NCBI RefSeq assembly: GCF_014805685.1
Contig: NC_060886.1
Coordinates: forward strand, 27,057,652-27,121,651
DNA: 64,000 nucleotides
Direction: 5' to 3'
Source of the DNA: Silurus meridionalis
Lineage: Eukaryota > Chordata > Actinopteri > Siluriformes > Siluridae
Below are positions 15,123 through 25,347 of the stretch, piece after piece. Position numbers and translations under genes: made by a program. How positions within the stretch are numbered: the first letter of the stretch is position 1; each line of letters starts with the position of its first letter. The notes beneath the pieces are model-generated. The model made no database searches and was not told the origin of the DNA. It saw nothing but the letters and a program-made list of their open reading frames with translations.

Positions 15123-15912
15123 ATGCCTGAGGAATGGAAAAGGAGTGTGAGTGAGATGTGCAGACCTGCGGTAACTACATGGGTATTAAGTTGATCAGTC
15201 ACACCGTGAAGTTATGGGAAAGAGTAGTGGAAGCCAGGCTGAGAGAAGAGGTGACATCTGTGAGCAACAGTATGGGTTCATGCCAAGGAAGAGCACCACA
15301 GATTTCTTATTTGCTTTGAGGATGTTGATGGAGAAGTATAGAGAAGGACAGAAGGAATTGCATGGTGTATTTGTGGATTTACAACAGGGTGCCGAGAGGA
15401 GCTGTGGTACTGTATGAGGAAGTCAGGTGTGTCAGAGAAGTATGTGAGGCTGGTGCAGGACATGTATGAGGACTGTGTGACAGCAGTGAAGTGTGCAGTA
15501 GGAACGACAGACTGGTTCATGGTGAGGTTTGGACTAGGGGTAGGAGGGTAGGAGTAAGACAGAGTACATGTGTGTGAATGAGAGGGAGGGCAGTGGAGTG
15601 GTGCGGATGCAGGGAGAAGAGGTGGCGAAGGTGGAGGAGTTCAGGTACCTGGGGTCAACAGTGCAAAGTAATGGAGAGTGTGTTAGAGAAGTGAAGAAAA
15701 GAGTGGAGTGGGTGGAGAGAAGTGACAGGAGTGATTTGTGATAGTAGGGTATACGCAAGAATGAAAGGAAAGTTTATAGGACTGTAGTGAGACCTGCGAT
15801 GTTGTATGGATTAGAGACAGTGGCATTGAGTAGAAGGCTGGAGGTAGCAGAGCTGAATATGTTAAGGTTTTTGTTGGGAATGACGAGGAGGTTCATGGAT
15901 GTGGTGAGGGAA
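15123..15912 (+). mobile_element. RTE-like LINE fragment (reverse transcriptase and 3' part)
   Basis: This is the same LINE family as the copies at 38-40 kb and 51-53.7 kb. It enters at the RT-region peptide 'PEEWKRSV', continues through 'EQQYGFMPRKSTTDF' and 'GVFVDLQQ', and later has 'YLGSTVQSNGEC' and 'AMLYGLETVALS', both typical of the C-terminal part of APE-type LINE proteins. Relative to the other copies it has internal deletions: the FADD active-site segment is missing, with a jump at about 15530. Several frameshifts and stops are present. It ends abruptly at about 15912 in unrelated sequence that is also found at 47.5 kb. A dead 5'-truncated copy. The clade call (RTE-like) is from memory of the family. 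Confidence 0.8.
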
Positions 15913-16414
15913 GACATATTTGTATACATGCAAGTTACATGAGCATAAGACTATCAGTCCAAAAAAAAAAAAAAAGACAAAAATCACAAGGTTGTAAGCA
16001 CCTTCTAATTCACCATTTGCCCAAACTGTTAAATGATGTTAAAATTACAAAATATGATGAAAAGGTTATGTTGTGATTAATGTTTAGAATAATTAGTAGG
16101 GGCCTTGAACACAGATCGATTATTAAATTCGTATTGGTACACTTTGGACCGTGAATTTTAACTGACCACTGTAACTTTAGTTTGTTTTGTCTTTAAAAAG
16201 CCTTAGTGGAACTAAGCAAGTGTTTGACTTGACTGCACAAACCGGAGTGTGCTTGACATAAAAATGACAGTGAAAGCGATTCGGAAGATTACGTTGTCTG
16301 CTGAACAAGCAGTCCCGGGCTCGTCACTTGTTCGGGTCCACATGAAACATTTATTTTGTGGTCTGTGCTATTTGCAGTGCAAATTATTTAGTTGCGTTGT
16401 GAGGATTTGCAGCA
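15913..16414. repeat. Duplicated segment, paralogous to 47.50-47.96 kb
   Basis: From 'TTTGTATACATGCAAG' onward, including a poly-A run at about 15960 and the sequence up to about 16300, this matches 47500-47960 in the same orientation with small indels. The next piece (about 16301-16415) resembles 46.56-46.64 kb in inverted orientation and also 46.92-46.99 kb. No coding sequence is recognised. It appears to be a rearranged part of the GGGCCC-type DNA element described at 45.7-50.3 kb. Confidence 0.7.
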
Positions 16415-16703
16415 CGTGGGTGTGAACGCAGACCTCCTAGATGGTTGGTGTAGGGGACCACTGCAGTATTGTCTGTACGGACCAACCCGTGGTGACCTCC
16501 TAGAGGAAATGCTTCAGTGTTAGAAGCATGGCCAGCATCTCTTGGCAATTAATGTGCCAGCGTAGATGGGGCCCCGCCCACAGACCTCTGGCGGAGCGAC
16601 CACTCATGATCGCCCCCCGTGAGGGACGCATCCGTCGTTAGCATTAAGCGACGACCGGGGACTCCAGCACAGGGCCTAGAGATGGAAACCGGGTATCTCG
16701 ACA
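16415..16703 (-). mobile_element. DIRS-like retrotransposon fragment (RNase H region)
   Basis: The reverse complement matches the plus-strand DIRS piece at about 20405-20720. It includes the RNase H-like peptides 'LRWHINCQEMLAM', 'TDNTAV' and the 'SRGLWEGP'-like stretch, with frame breaks. It joins, across the inserted block at 16704-17576, to the DIRS RT piece at 17577-18120, so the two are halves of one minus-strand DIRS copy split by a later insertion. Confidence 0.75.
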
Positions 16704-17576
16704 AGTGTCTATTGATCAGTGGTGTTGTTGATGATCTGAAAGGTGAGTTTTTTTGTTTATTTTAACATCCTGATCATGATTCCTTGACTTTGCCAGTTAA
16801 CATAATAATGTTTTACAGTTAATTGTGTATTTCATCAGATTATTTGGGATAATAATATCCAAAATGCCAAGGAATCATAAATAAACAATGTGAAAATAAA
16901 CAAACAACTCACCTTTCAGGTCATCAACGCACATCAACACCACTGACGAATAGACAATGAACAATAAGCAGTCACAGATGGGTTTGTTGTGGTCCCCTTG
17001 AAACATTTATTTTGTGATCTGTGCTACTTGGTTTTGTTGTGAGGATTTGCAGCGTGTTTCTGTGTTTGGTTGTGTTGTGAGGATTTGCAGCATGTTTTTG
17101 TACTTGGTTGCATTGTGGGGGTTTGCAGCACGTGTTGTCAAACTGATAACGTTGTTTTTTCTATTTGCGTGTGTTTTCTTAAGTTGCAGCACGTTGAGCT
17201 GTCTCAGCCACCGTATAGGAAGCCTTAAGGATAAGTAATTTATAAGATATTTTTTTATTTCAGGGTGGAGTATTCCCTTAATTAAACAGAGGCAAAAACA
17301 GTGATTGGGATAAAATATTATTAATTATGCAGCCCTAGCTATAGGTTATATGACTTACACTTCCGGCTGTACTGCCCTCCAATCATGGTCTCGCTGGGCT
17401 CTCAAAGCACGGTTGCCTTCTCTGTCTCTTGCATTTGTGAACCATTTACCAAGCGCTGTCTCCAGCTCTTTCTTACTGACAGTTTTCAGCAAAGGGTTCT
17501 GTTTCAGGCTACCTACAAAGCAAAAAAGTATATAAAGTAGAGCATGCTACTGTATCAACCAAGGCATAATCCAACA
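16704..17576. mobile_element. Foldback segment with a coding-like terminal exon, inserted in DIRS
   Basis: The DIRS sequence is continuous on either side: '...GCCTTAGATGTT' and 'GTCGAGA...' are adjacent at 20400-20415. This roughly 870-bp block is therefore an insertion. A near-identical block lies at 46.63-47.50 kb. It contains an inverted repeat (arms about 16715-16790 and 16865-16960, both carrying 'CTGAAAGGTGAGTT'-like sequence), GT-rich tandem text at 17035-17130, and a conserved minus-strand exon (listed separately). No exact target duplication could be fixed by eye. Confidence 0.6.
17355..17512 (-). pseudogene. Terminal exon of an unknown element gene, copy 1
   Basis: On the minus strand a pyrimidine-rich stretch and TTTGCTTTGTAG acceptor are followed by 158 nt that stay open to a TAA stop. 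The peptide includes 'KTVSKKELETALGKWFTNAR' followed by 'DREGNRALRAQRDHDW'. Copy 2 at 47278-47435 has the same length, acceptor and stop, with only a few amino-acid changes, so it is a real exon rather than a chance frame. The W-F/L-x-x-A-x-D-R pattern reminds me of the C-terminal part of DUF4806 proteins, but I am not sure. Upstream exons were not identified. It lies inside a DIRS fragment, so this copy cannot belong to an intact gene. Confidence 0.5.
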
Positions 17577-18120
17577 TCTAAGGCATGTAGGCATCGCCGC
17601 ATGACCTTGATAGTGCGGAGGGGGTTGCCCCTCGATGAGAACCCGCGGGTCCTGAGCCACACTGAAGGGGTCTCATGTACAGCAGACCAAGTGGAATCAC
17701 ACTGGACGCAGCTTCCATAAGCCCTAGCAGTGTCTGGAACTGCTCCACAGTGAGAGGCTGCCCTTCTCTGACCTTCCTAACGGCCATAAGGATAGCCATA
17801 ATGCTGGCAGGGGATAGCTGCGCACACAAAGTAGTTGAATTCCATATGACACCGAGATAGGTGGTTCTCTGTAATGGAGAAATCACACTCCTACCAGCGT
17901 TCAGCCGAAACCCCAACGCCTTCATGTGGGCGAGAACGACACCTCGATGCCGGACCGCCAACTGCTCAGACTGAGCTAGGATCAAGTAATTGTCGATGTA
18001 GTTAGGGATGCGGATGCCCTGAGACCTCAGAACTTCCTCAGATACATGAAAGTACGCATCCTTTAGACCTACCGTGACAAACCAGTCCTCGGATCTGATT
18101 TGAAGCATGTTCGGCATTTC
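17577..18120 (-). mobile_element. DIRS-like retrotransposon fragment (reverse transcriptase)
   Basis: A 179-codon open stretch encodes the DIRS-type RT core: 'IRSEDWFVTVGLKDAYFHVS' (motif with the first catalytic Asp), then a deletion, then 'NYIDNYLILAQSEQLAVRHR' and 'LGVIWNSTT', and the thumb region 'LTVEQFQTLLGLMEAASSVI'. The active-site YxDD is present as Y-I-D-N, so the second Asp is lost. The segment between 'AYFHVS' and 'EEVLRSQGIRI' lacks the fingers/palm sequence expected in intact DIRS elements. The copy is dead. Its downstream half is at 16415-16703. Confidence 0.85.
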
Positions 18121-18189
18121 TGTTTGTTTACCTGTTGCACTACTACTTCATTAAAACCCTTTTCTTCACTACCTGGGGGTTTTGCTTCA

Positions 18190-18366
18190 GTCACTCCACA
18201 ACCGTGACAGGTAGTATTTTAAAATTTACTAAATTGGCTTTTCTGTCTTCTCTTTCTTTACTGTTTTGTAGGACAAATTTCTCTGGGCCCATTTGGGTTG
18301 CCCATGCAGGGCCCAAGTGACAGCCCATCAAAAACCCACATGGGGTCCACATAAAATGTTGGCTGG
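18190..18366 (-). mobile_element. Terminal fragment of the GGGCCC-type DNA element, copy 1
   Basis: Reads on minus as CCCAGCCAACATTTTATGTG followed by text rich in GGGCCC and CCCATGTGGG, matching the left end of the element at 45.7 kb, and continues to about 18190, matching about 46320 inverted. The outer end abuts L2 sequence at the same L2 position (after '...ATACATAAA') where the right copy's element abuts L2 at 50283. The same insertion is therefore present in both L2 copies, which points to duplication of a locus already carrying it. Confidence 0.7.
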
Positions 18367-18850
18367 GTTTATGTATAATTTCACCCAGGGGCAGCATATA
18401 CAAAGAAAAAAGCAGTGGGCCTAAGACAGATCCTTACAAAACACCAAACTTTACCTCAGGGAGTGTGGAGAACTCACCTTTACATCAATAAACTGATAGT
18501 GATCAGTCAAATAATACCTAAGACAGAAGAGAGCTGTTCCCTTTATTCCAAAAACGTTCTCAAGTCTAGCAAGCAGAATAGTATGATCAGTGATGTCAAA
18601 AGCTGCACTAAGGTCGAGCAAAACAAGTAAGGATACGTCTCTGTGCTATGATGAGGTTTAAATCCTGACTGATACATTTTAAAAATGTTATTCCTATGTA
18701 GATGTGAGCATAACTGCTATGCTACAAACTTTTCTAATATTTTGGATATCAAGGAGAGATTTTATATTGACCTGAAGTTGGACAGCTGCAAGGTCAGGTT
18801 TCTTAATTAGAGGGATGATAATTGCCAGTTTGAAGAATTTAGGTACATAG
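18367..18850 (-). mobile_element. L2-type LINE fragment (RT), antisense
   Basis: The minus strand gives L2 reverse-transcriptase peptides with frame breaks: a 'SAAFDITDH'-like stretch, 'KFGVL.GSVLGPL', and 'MYMLPLGEIIHK' at the 3' side, just where the GGGCCC element interrupts it. Nearly the same piece occurs on plus at 45290-45712. It is truncated on both sides. Confidence 0.75.
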
Positions 18851-19005
18851 TCAAGAAGTCAAGTCAAAAAGCTTTTATTGTCATTTTAACCCTTTATAGC
18901 TGACGAATTAGACAGTGAAATGAAACAACATTCCTCCTGAACCCTGGTGCTACATACAACACCAATCATGACGAACAGAAACACAGGGCTAAGGGCTGCT
19001 CCAGA
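18851..19005 (-). repeat. Retroposon tail with (TTGAC)n end, copy 1
   Basis: A piece carrying the reverse complement of 'CAATAAAAGCTTTTTGACTT', followed by TTGACTT repeats, is inserted in L2. The same insertion in the same L2 context occurs at about 45000-45280. It looks like the 3' end of a LINE or SINE with a polyadenylation-like signal and a simple-repeat tail. Family not recognised with certainty. Confidence 0.55.
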
Positions 19006-20880
19006 CGAGCTCGTCCAGCTGGACAAGCACTTTTTCTGACGCCAGGTCGCAACCTTCATGTCGGGTTTTTCCGTTCTTTACAGACCTGTACACTAAGTGC
19101 CATGGTCATAGGCGTGGCCCCTTCAGCCCCTTTCAACATTGTATTCACACTTTATGGGGCGGAGAATACACAGGTATGGAGCGATGCTGTGGGTTGGAGT
19201 GACACTTGCGAGTTATCTCTCTCCCGGGGATTGCTTCCTCCCTCAAGACCCCGTCGGCGAGCACAGCCCCGATTACAGCCCTCGTCTCCCATCGGGATTT
19301 GCAGAAATGCAGTGTTGTGACTCGCTCTCCCCCTGTGAGGGATCCTGCGTGTCGAGGCCACGTGAGGTGACAGATCTGAGGACTGTCATCTTCAACAGGA
19401 AGACTTCGATGAAGAGATCCTGACACAGACCTTTCTGGGAATCTGGCCGTGAAGGGGCGTGCCACACCGCTCTATCCGGTGCCGTCCTGTCCCGGCCCCC
19501 TCAGGGACCTGGTCCGTTAACCCTGCCACCCTCGGTGCTTTAGGGCACGGCCAGCTCCAGCGAGCTCTCTCCTTGGTCTCCACCCGGCAACGTTGTGGTC
19601 CCAGAGATCTCGCCTCCTCTAGATCCGTCTCAGGGTGTTCCCTTGGCTCTGGACATACCGGAAGTCAGTCTTGAGAGACTGATACCCCTAAGGCGCTTTC
19701 TGGCAGCTTGGCAAACTCTTCCAGATGTGTCCCGGTAGGTCCTGCATACTATAGAGTGAGGCTACTCGATTCAGTTTGGGTCTCCTCCGCCCCATTTTCA
19801 CAGGGTTCTTCTCACCCTGTTGGGAAGCCAGCAGGCTCTGGTCATGGAACAGGAAGTAGACACTCTCCGTAGGAAGGGGGCCATCAAGGTGGTCCCTCCG
19901 TCAGGACGAGGGTCCAGGTTCTACGCATGGAACTTCATAGTTCCCAAGAAGCACGGAGGGTTGCGTCCTTTCTTAGATTTACGTCAGCTGAACCGCTCTC
20001 TCATGAGACTCAGGTTCAAGATGCTGACCCTCAAGCAGGTCGTGCTTCAAATCAGATCCGAGGACTGGTTTGTCACGGTAGGTCTAAAGGATGCGTACTT
20101 TCATGTATCCATCCTACCTTCTCACAGGAAGTTCTGAGGTCTTAGGGCATCTGCATCTCTAACCACATCCCCTGCCAGCATTATGGCCATCCTTACGGCC
20201 GTTAGGAAGGTCAGAGAAGGGCAGCCTCTCACTGTCGAGCAGTTCCAGACACTGCTAGGGCTTATGGCAGCTGCGTCCAGTGTGATACCACTTGGTCTGC
20301 TGTACATGAGACCCCTTCAGTGTGGCTCAGGACCCGCGGGTTCTCATGGAGGGGCAACCCCCGCCGCACTATCAAGGTTATGCGGCGATGCCTACATGCC
20401 TTAGATGTTGTCGAGATCCCGGTTCCTATCTCTAGGTCCTGTGCTGGGAGTCCCCGGTTGTCGCAATGCTAACGATGGATGTGTCCCTCACTGGGTGGGG
20501 AGCGATCATGAGTGGTCGCTCCGCCAGAGGTCTGTGGGAGGGCCCCATCTACGCTGGCACATTAATTGCCAAGAGATGCTGGCCATGCTTCTAACACTGA
20601 AGCAATTCCTCTTGGACCTCGGAGGTCACCACGGGTTGGTCTGTACAGACAATACTGCAGTGGTCCCCTACATCAACCATCTAGGAGGTCTGCGTTCACG
20701 CCCACTATGCAGGCTGGTGCACCAGATCCTTCTTTGGGCACAGGGAAAATCCTCTCATTAAGGGCGGTTTACATCCTGGGCTGGTTGAACGAGGCAGCAG
20801 ACACCCTGTCGAGGCGGGTGTTGAGACCCGGGGAATGGCCATATCTCAGGCGTGGCCTGCGAAGCCAATGACTGAATTTA
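19006..20880 (+). mobile_element. DIRS-like retrotransposon, degenerate (RT + RNase H)
   Basis: GC-richer than its surroundings. 19006-19800 is broken leader/ORF sequence with the peptide 'PLRRFLAAWQTLPDVSR' at about 19680. RT starts with 'LVMEQEVDTLRRKGAIKVV' and continues through 'FIVPKKHGGLRPFLDLRQLN' to 'AYFHVSILPSHRKF' (19820-20137). A deletion then removes the YxDD palm segment, and the frame resumes at 20183 ('LTVEQFQTLLGLMAAASSVI'). RNase H-like sequence follows at 20405-20870 ('TDNTAVVPYINHLGGLRSR', 'NEAADTLSRRV'). DIRS elements normally also encode a tyrosine recombinase and a methyltransferase-like domain; neither is seen here. The piece ends sharply at about 20880 against the gypsy element. 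Confidence 0.85.
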
Positions 20881-20896
20881 TTGCAAATGGCCCACT

Positions 20897-21226
20897 TCAT
20901 GGCCAGAAATTCAAGCCTATGAGCAGGATACCTGGACTGGGCATGGTTAAGGGACTTTGAAGCGAAAACAATTGGTCTTGCGGCAGCATGACCCTTCGAA
21001 CCTGGGAAAGCACAGCCCCAAGACCACTCATTGAAGCATCCACAGATAGAATAAATGGCTTTGAGAAGTCAGGATGAGCAAGTAAAACTTGCTTCACCAG
21101 CATCATCTTCAAAGTCTCAAACGCCCCTCTACAATCTGTCCAATCACCAGGGGTGAGTTTCCGGACGGCCCCAGACCTCTTTCCTATGCCCCTCACCTTC
21201 CTAGGTTTCTTTTGGCCCGTTGTCAA
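20897..21226 (-). pseudogene. Gypsy RT thumb/RNase H start
   Basis: Contains 'CRGAFETLKMMLVKQVLLAH', 'PDFSKPFILSVDASMSGLGA' and 'VLSQ', the conserved end of RT and the first catalytic segment of gypsy RNase H (the Asp in 'SVDAS'). The reading frame deteriorates after that. In the family this domain follows RT in the pol polyprotein and degrades the RNA template. A gap with a frameshift separates it from the RT core at 21434. Confidence 0.8.
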
Positions 21227-21433
21227 CTAAAAAAGAGGCTTTGCAATCATTGAACAATTTTCAATGAAGTGTTGATCATATATAACCATCCCCAAAAAGG
21301 ACCTAATTTTACCAACGGAAGGAGTGACACCAACCAGCCTTCATTAAGTGTTCCTCAGACACACCCACAATAGCCTCCACCTTCATCGGATCACTAGCCA
21401 TGCCCTCCTGTGAAACGATGTGACCTAAAAATT

Positions 21434-22368
21434 TCACAGATTTAAATTATGTGACAGCTTTAAATTATGATCCCTTAGACATCGAAACACCATCTCAAGT
21501 CTCTGCAAACTTTCTTCCTCATTTGTACCGAAAACCAACAGGTCATCAAGGTAACAGAGCAAGCTCATGAAATTTTGATCACCAAAAAGAGTTAGCATCA
21601 TTCTCATGAATGTTGCGGTACTATTGCAAAGACCCTGTGGCAAGCAGTTGCACTCATGCAAACCAAGGGGAGAACTGAAAGCGGTAAACTTTTTGTCCTC
21701 TTCATGTAAAGGAATGTTGTAATACACCAATGTTAAATCCATGGTACTAAACAAGGCATTCCCCCCAGTGCTGCTAGCACATCTGCCTGGTGAGGTAGGG
21801 GATGTGCGACCCACACCATATGAGCGTTTAGCCACCTAAAGGCAGTGCACAGCCGCAAGTCTCCATTCTTTTTCCAAACCAATACCAACAGTGATGCAAA
21901 TTCGCTGGTTGACTTTCTGATGATCTCTCTTTGTTCCATTTCATCTAAAGTCTGCTTCAGCTTGTGGTAATAAGCAGGTGATAGTCTCTGATAAGGTAAG
22001 CGAAATGGTCTATCATCTGTCAAGCGAATGCGATGACAGAATCCCTTTGCCTCACCACAATCCAATGACTGCCTAGAGAAAACACACCCATATTCCTTTA
22101 TTAGATCAATGAGCCTGCTTCTCCAGAACGGCGACACCTCACAGTCACTTACATTTAAGTCCTTGAGGCCAAGCTCATCCAATTGAGTGTTACTAAAGTG
22201 CTCAACACCAGACACTGAGCTCCTTGCTGACAAGCTACCACAAGAACTGTTGCCACACGTGGCCACGTTCTGAAAAATGTTCTGTTCCGGTACCTGTTCA
22301 AAATCTTCCAAGGCAATGCATGGACAGACATCAGCAAGATTTGGGTTTCTGCGTAAGCACAATCTCAA
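21434..22368 (-). pseudogene. Gypsy reverse transcriptase, frameshifted
   Basis: The 5' part (about 22368-21733) has the pre-RT and fingers motifs 'KGFCHRIRLTDDRPFRLPYQ' and 'REIIRKSTSEFASLLVLVWK'. A frameshift at about 21750 moves the frame, after which the palm reads 'MDLTLVYYNIPLHEEDKKFT', 'CLPQGLCNSTATFMRMM' and the active site 'YLDDLLVFG'. All RT motifs A to C are visible, though motif A is altered and the frame is broken at least once. Typical Ty3/gypsy spacing. Confidence 0.85.
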
Positions 22369-22665
22369 GAGTTTGTGGGGTTTATCGTTCTAACCGGGAG
22401 CTAACCATCTCCCCATAAAGGCATGATTACTCTACCGACAAGGACATTACGATGTACACAGCGAGAAACACTAGCCTCAATCACAACCAGGCTGCCCACT
22501 GACAGTTTCAGTCCCAGTGGTAGCCGACCCCAGACAAGGTGCTCACTCATCGGTTGCAAAACCACAGCAGATTTGGACTTAAAAGTACCAACTTTGTCAG
22601 AGATAATACTGCCCTTCCACCTCTCGATACTTGAAAGCATACGTAGAAAAACAGAAAATCTTCAC

Positions 22666-22935
22666 TCAGATTTGATTGATCAGGACTCTCCAGAACCCCT
22701 TATTTGATTTCATCTCTCTGATCAAAGGTTTCAGCACATTGGTACTAATGATAAGCTGGTCCACCTGTCCACTCACAACAAAGACAGGGACACTAAAACA
22801 GAACCCATACACCTCAATTTTCAGATCACACGGACCTACAGGACTAGTCTGCTTTCCACCGCACCCAACTAGGACAATGTTTGACCGGGGAAACAACTCC
22901 AACAATTGAAGCTTATATGCCCAGGTGAATAACAC
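22666..22935 (-). pseudogene. Gypsy aspartic protease region
   Basis: The frame ending 'FWRVLINQI' contains 'NIVLVGCGGKQTSPVG' and 'VFVVSGQVDQLIIS', the C-terminal part of a retropepsin. The N-terminal part with the D-S-G active site, seen in the other copy at about 43290 ('GMLDSGSMATIL'), is missing here: a deletion fuses gag zinc-knuckle sequence at about 22940 to the protease middle. Confidence 0.7.
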
Positions 22936-24176
22936 TTAAAGCAGTGATTGTACATCTTGCAATGGGCTGTAGTACCGTGATCTTTCCTGGTGCAGACTCT
23001 ACAATCACAACTCCATCTATTAGAATTTTGGACCAACCACCGCGCACTGACTGTGCATTGCAAACAAGAGTCTTTTCCAACATAGTCAAAACTTTGTCTA
23101 GAGCACTGCTATCTGCCGCTGTTATAGTTGTTTCAGATCTATGAGGAGACAGAGATGTTAATAGGCTCAAGAACTTTGGCTGTATGTTGACTTGTAACCC
23201 GCCTTGTCACTTTCTGTTCCCTTAGCATCTCATCCAATCTCTCCTGGACCTCAGAAGCTGTCCAAAAATGTACTGGTTTGCTTTTGAACACAAGAGACAG
23301 TTTCCTTTCAGGACAGTGTCGAATAAACATTACAACCAGTTCTCTACTTCGATTTCCTAAAGTCCTGCCCTCCTTCTTAAAGCCCTGCTCAGCCACCTCA
23401 GCAGCCTTGTTCAACCTTATTCAATAATCCAAGGGACCTTCATTGGGAAAGGTTTCACTGAGTAGAAATTGGCTAAAAGCATTACTTGGGCTACTGGAAT
23501 CACTAAAGTAATGTCTCAAAACAGTGAAAACAGAATCTGCGGTTGGAGTAACCGTTCTGTTGCTCAACCAGACCCTTATGATGTCCCTAGCCCTCCCCAT
23601 TAATCTGTTCATTACTTCTTCAACGCTTTCCAAGCCTACCACTTAATTTTTATTAAGGTATACCCGCATCAGTTCTTCCCATTCCATCACAGAACACTTA
23701 TCAGTACCGTCTCCACAAAAATAAGGTGGTGCAGACTTCAGAACCAAATTCAACTTGAAAGCATCAATAATGTTTGACATCTCAGCATCAGAACCGTTAA
23801 TGTTCTCTCCAGAGCAACTACTAGATGGCAAACTTGAATGTCTAGTTTGAAGCAGACTATCCCTGATAGCTTCACCAATTTCAGATCCAATTTGCCTGAC
23901 AAGGTCACTCATATCACTTGAAAGTCTCGATTCATGCTTGTTATGCATATATGGTTTTGTTATTGAAATACAGTTTTTGTCAGGTCTGTCCTCGACTGAT
24001 GATCTAAGTCTTACACCTTGCCCAGTGCTTACATAGTCCGGACCCCTAAACTGAAAACCTCTTTCAGATGTGGCACCCCTTCCCCTACCAGCCATCGTTT
24101 TGCTGTAACCGAATAATAAACCTTCTTCCTTGTCATCAGTCATACCAAATCCCTGAAATCTGCTACACACACACAA
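22869..24176 (-). pseudogene. Gypsy gag, broken
   Basis: Starts with a basic Arg/Gly stretch ('MAGRGRGATSERGFQFRG'), continues through a helical capsid-like region ('CSVMEWEELMRVYLNKN', 'EVQERLDEMLREQKVTRRV') and ends in a CCHC zinc knuckle, 'HCFKCYSPGHISFNC', which binds the genomic RNA in this family. At least two frameshifts or stops (about 23643 and 23415/23140) split it. The same gag with the same motif order is found on plus at 42.05-43.08 kb. Confidence 0.75.
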
Positions 24177-24423
24177 AAAAAAGAAAAAAAGAACTCAACC
24201 TGAACTCAAAGTGAGCTTACTGTCAAATGTCCCGCAACTCTTTTCCAAAGGAAATTGTCCCCTCAAAAGATAAGATAAATCAATTCAAGCTAGTCAATGC
24301 CAAATTGCTCCTGAAATGCAGATCAACGATGTCATCAGCATGGCTCCGGCAAAGACAGTCACTCTCGCAGCTTCCCAGTGGTCAGCAATCAGCAAACCAA
24401 ACACATGGGTCACGGCACCATTT

Positions 24424-25347
24424 TGTAGTGGGTTCGCTCTGCGTTGTGTGCGTTTTTAAATAAATAGACTCCACACGTTGGTACAATCATCAAATGGTTT
24501 ACTTTCAGCTTCTGTGTTCTTTCATTACGCTCATCGCTGTTTTGAAACAACGGACACCATCTGATTATAAATGGAGAATCTCCGGTCTATCCATGCCTCT
24601 CATCGCTATCACATTCGGCAAAAAAGAGCACCATACATTGACAATTTGTAAACTATAATAACAATACTTCTTATGGATCATTAAAAATAAAATGCATATT
24701 TAATCAATCAAATTTATAGCAATGAAATTGTTCTTTTAACTCAACTAACCTAAAGGATGCTGCACGTGTAATGCAAAATAATTCTAAAAATAACTATACA
24801 CATTACAGCATTCATCAATTGAACTACTAATAAATCAAGAGAAAAATAAACAAATAATCAAGTTTAACACGAAAACTCCTTAAACAATTAGTATTTATTA
24901 TTATTCTAAAACCTTTTCCCGCTTACTCCTGAAAGCTTGCATGAAAGCACTTCATATTCTACCTGTCACCTCGTGACCATGCATCACTCATGCCAATACA
25001 AATTTCAAAATAAATAAAGAAAACCCACGCCGTAATCAATCGTAACTCCAATAATCTAGTGTGACACCATTATGCGTGCCACATTTGGCAACCACCATTT
25101 ACTGCAAACTAACAACATAGAACAAAGATGTGTCATTTATTTCTGTCGAACATAATGTAAAATAGCAACATCTTTTAACCATGTAAATGATGCAGCTTGT
25201 TCTTCAGAGAAATTTTTAGAGAACGTTTGCTACTGTCTAGCTCTAGTAGAATCTTCTGGAAAAATCCAAACATGTAGCGAAGTTCTTTTCGGTAACAGAT
25301 TACTTGCATATATTAGGCCAAGTAGCAAAACACAGGCCTTTGCTACG
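24424..25347 (-). repeat. Gypsy 5' LTR, copy 1
   Basis: Bounded on the minus strand by CGTAG (TGTAG in the other copy) at 25347 and CTACA at 24428-24424, so the ends form the short inverted TG...CA pattern expected of LTRs. Alignment to the plus copy (40995-42028) stops at both of these points. Three bases inside, TGGTGCC marks the primer-binding site. Length 924 bp against 1034 bp in copy 2, the difference being indels. Only one LTR is present. Confidence 0.8.

Larger units (their letters stand above)
20881..25347 (-). mobile_element. Ty3/gypsy LTR retrotransposon, 3'-truncated
   Basis: Order on the minus strand: 5' LTR (25347-24424), primer-binding-like TGGTGCCGTGACCC just inside the LTR, gag with a zinc knuckle, protease, RT, RNase H, then truncation at about 20880 against DIRS sequence. 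No integrase or 3' LTR is present. Frameshifts and stops occur in every part, so it is inactive. It is inserted, in the same orientation, into a minus-strand transposase gene whose 5' part lies at 25348-26225. A second, shorter copy is on plus at 40995-44140. Confidence 0.9.

Noticed and set aside
19102..19674. Several overlapping frames on both strands in the DIRS leader region
   Set aside because: GC-rich degenerate element sequence produces open frames on every strand; only the RT and RNase H peptides are recognisable.
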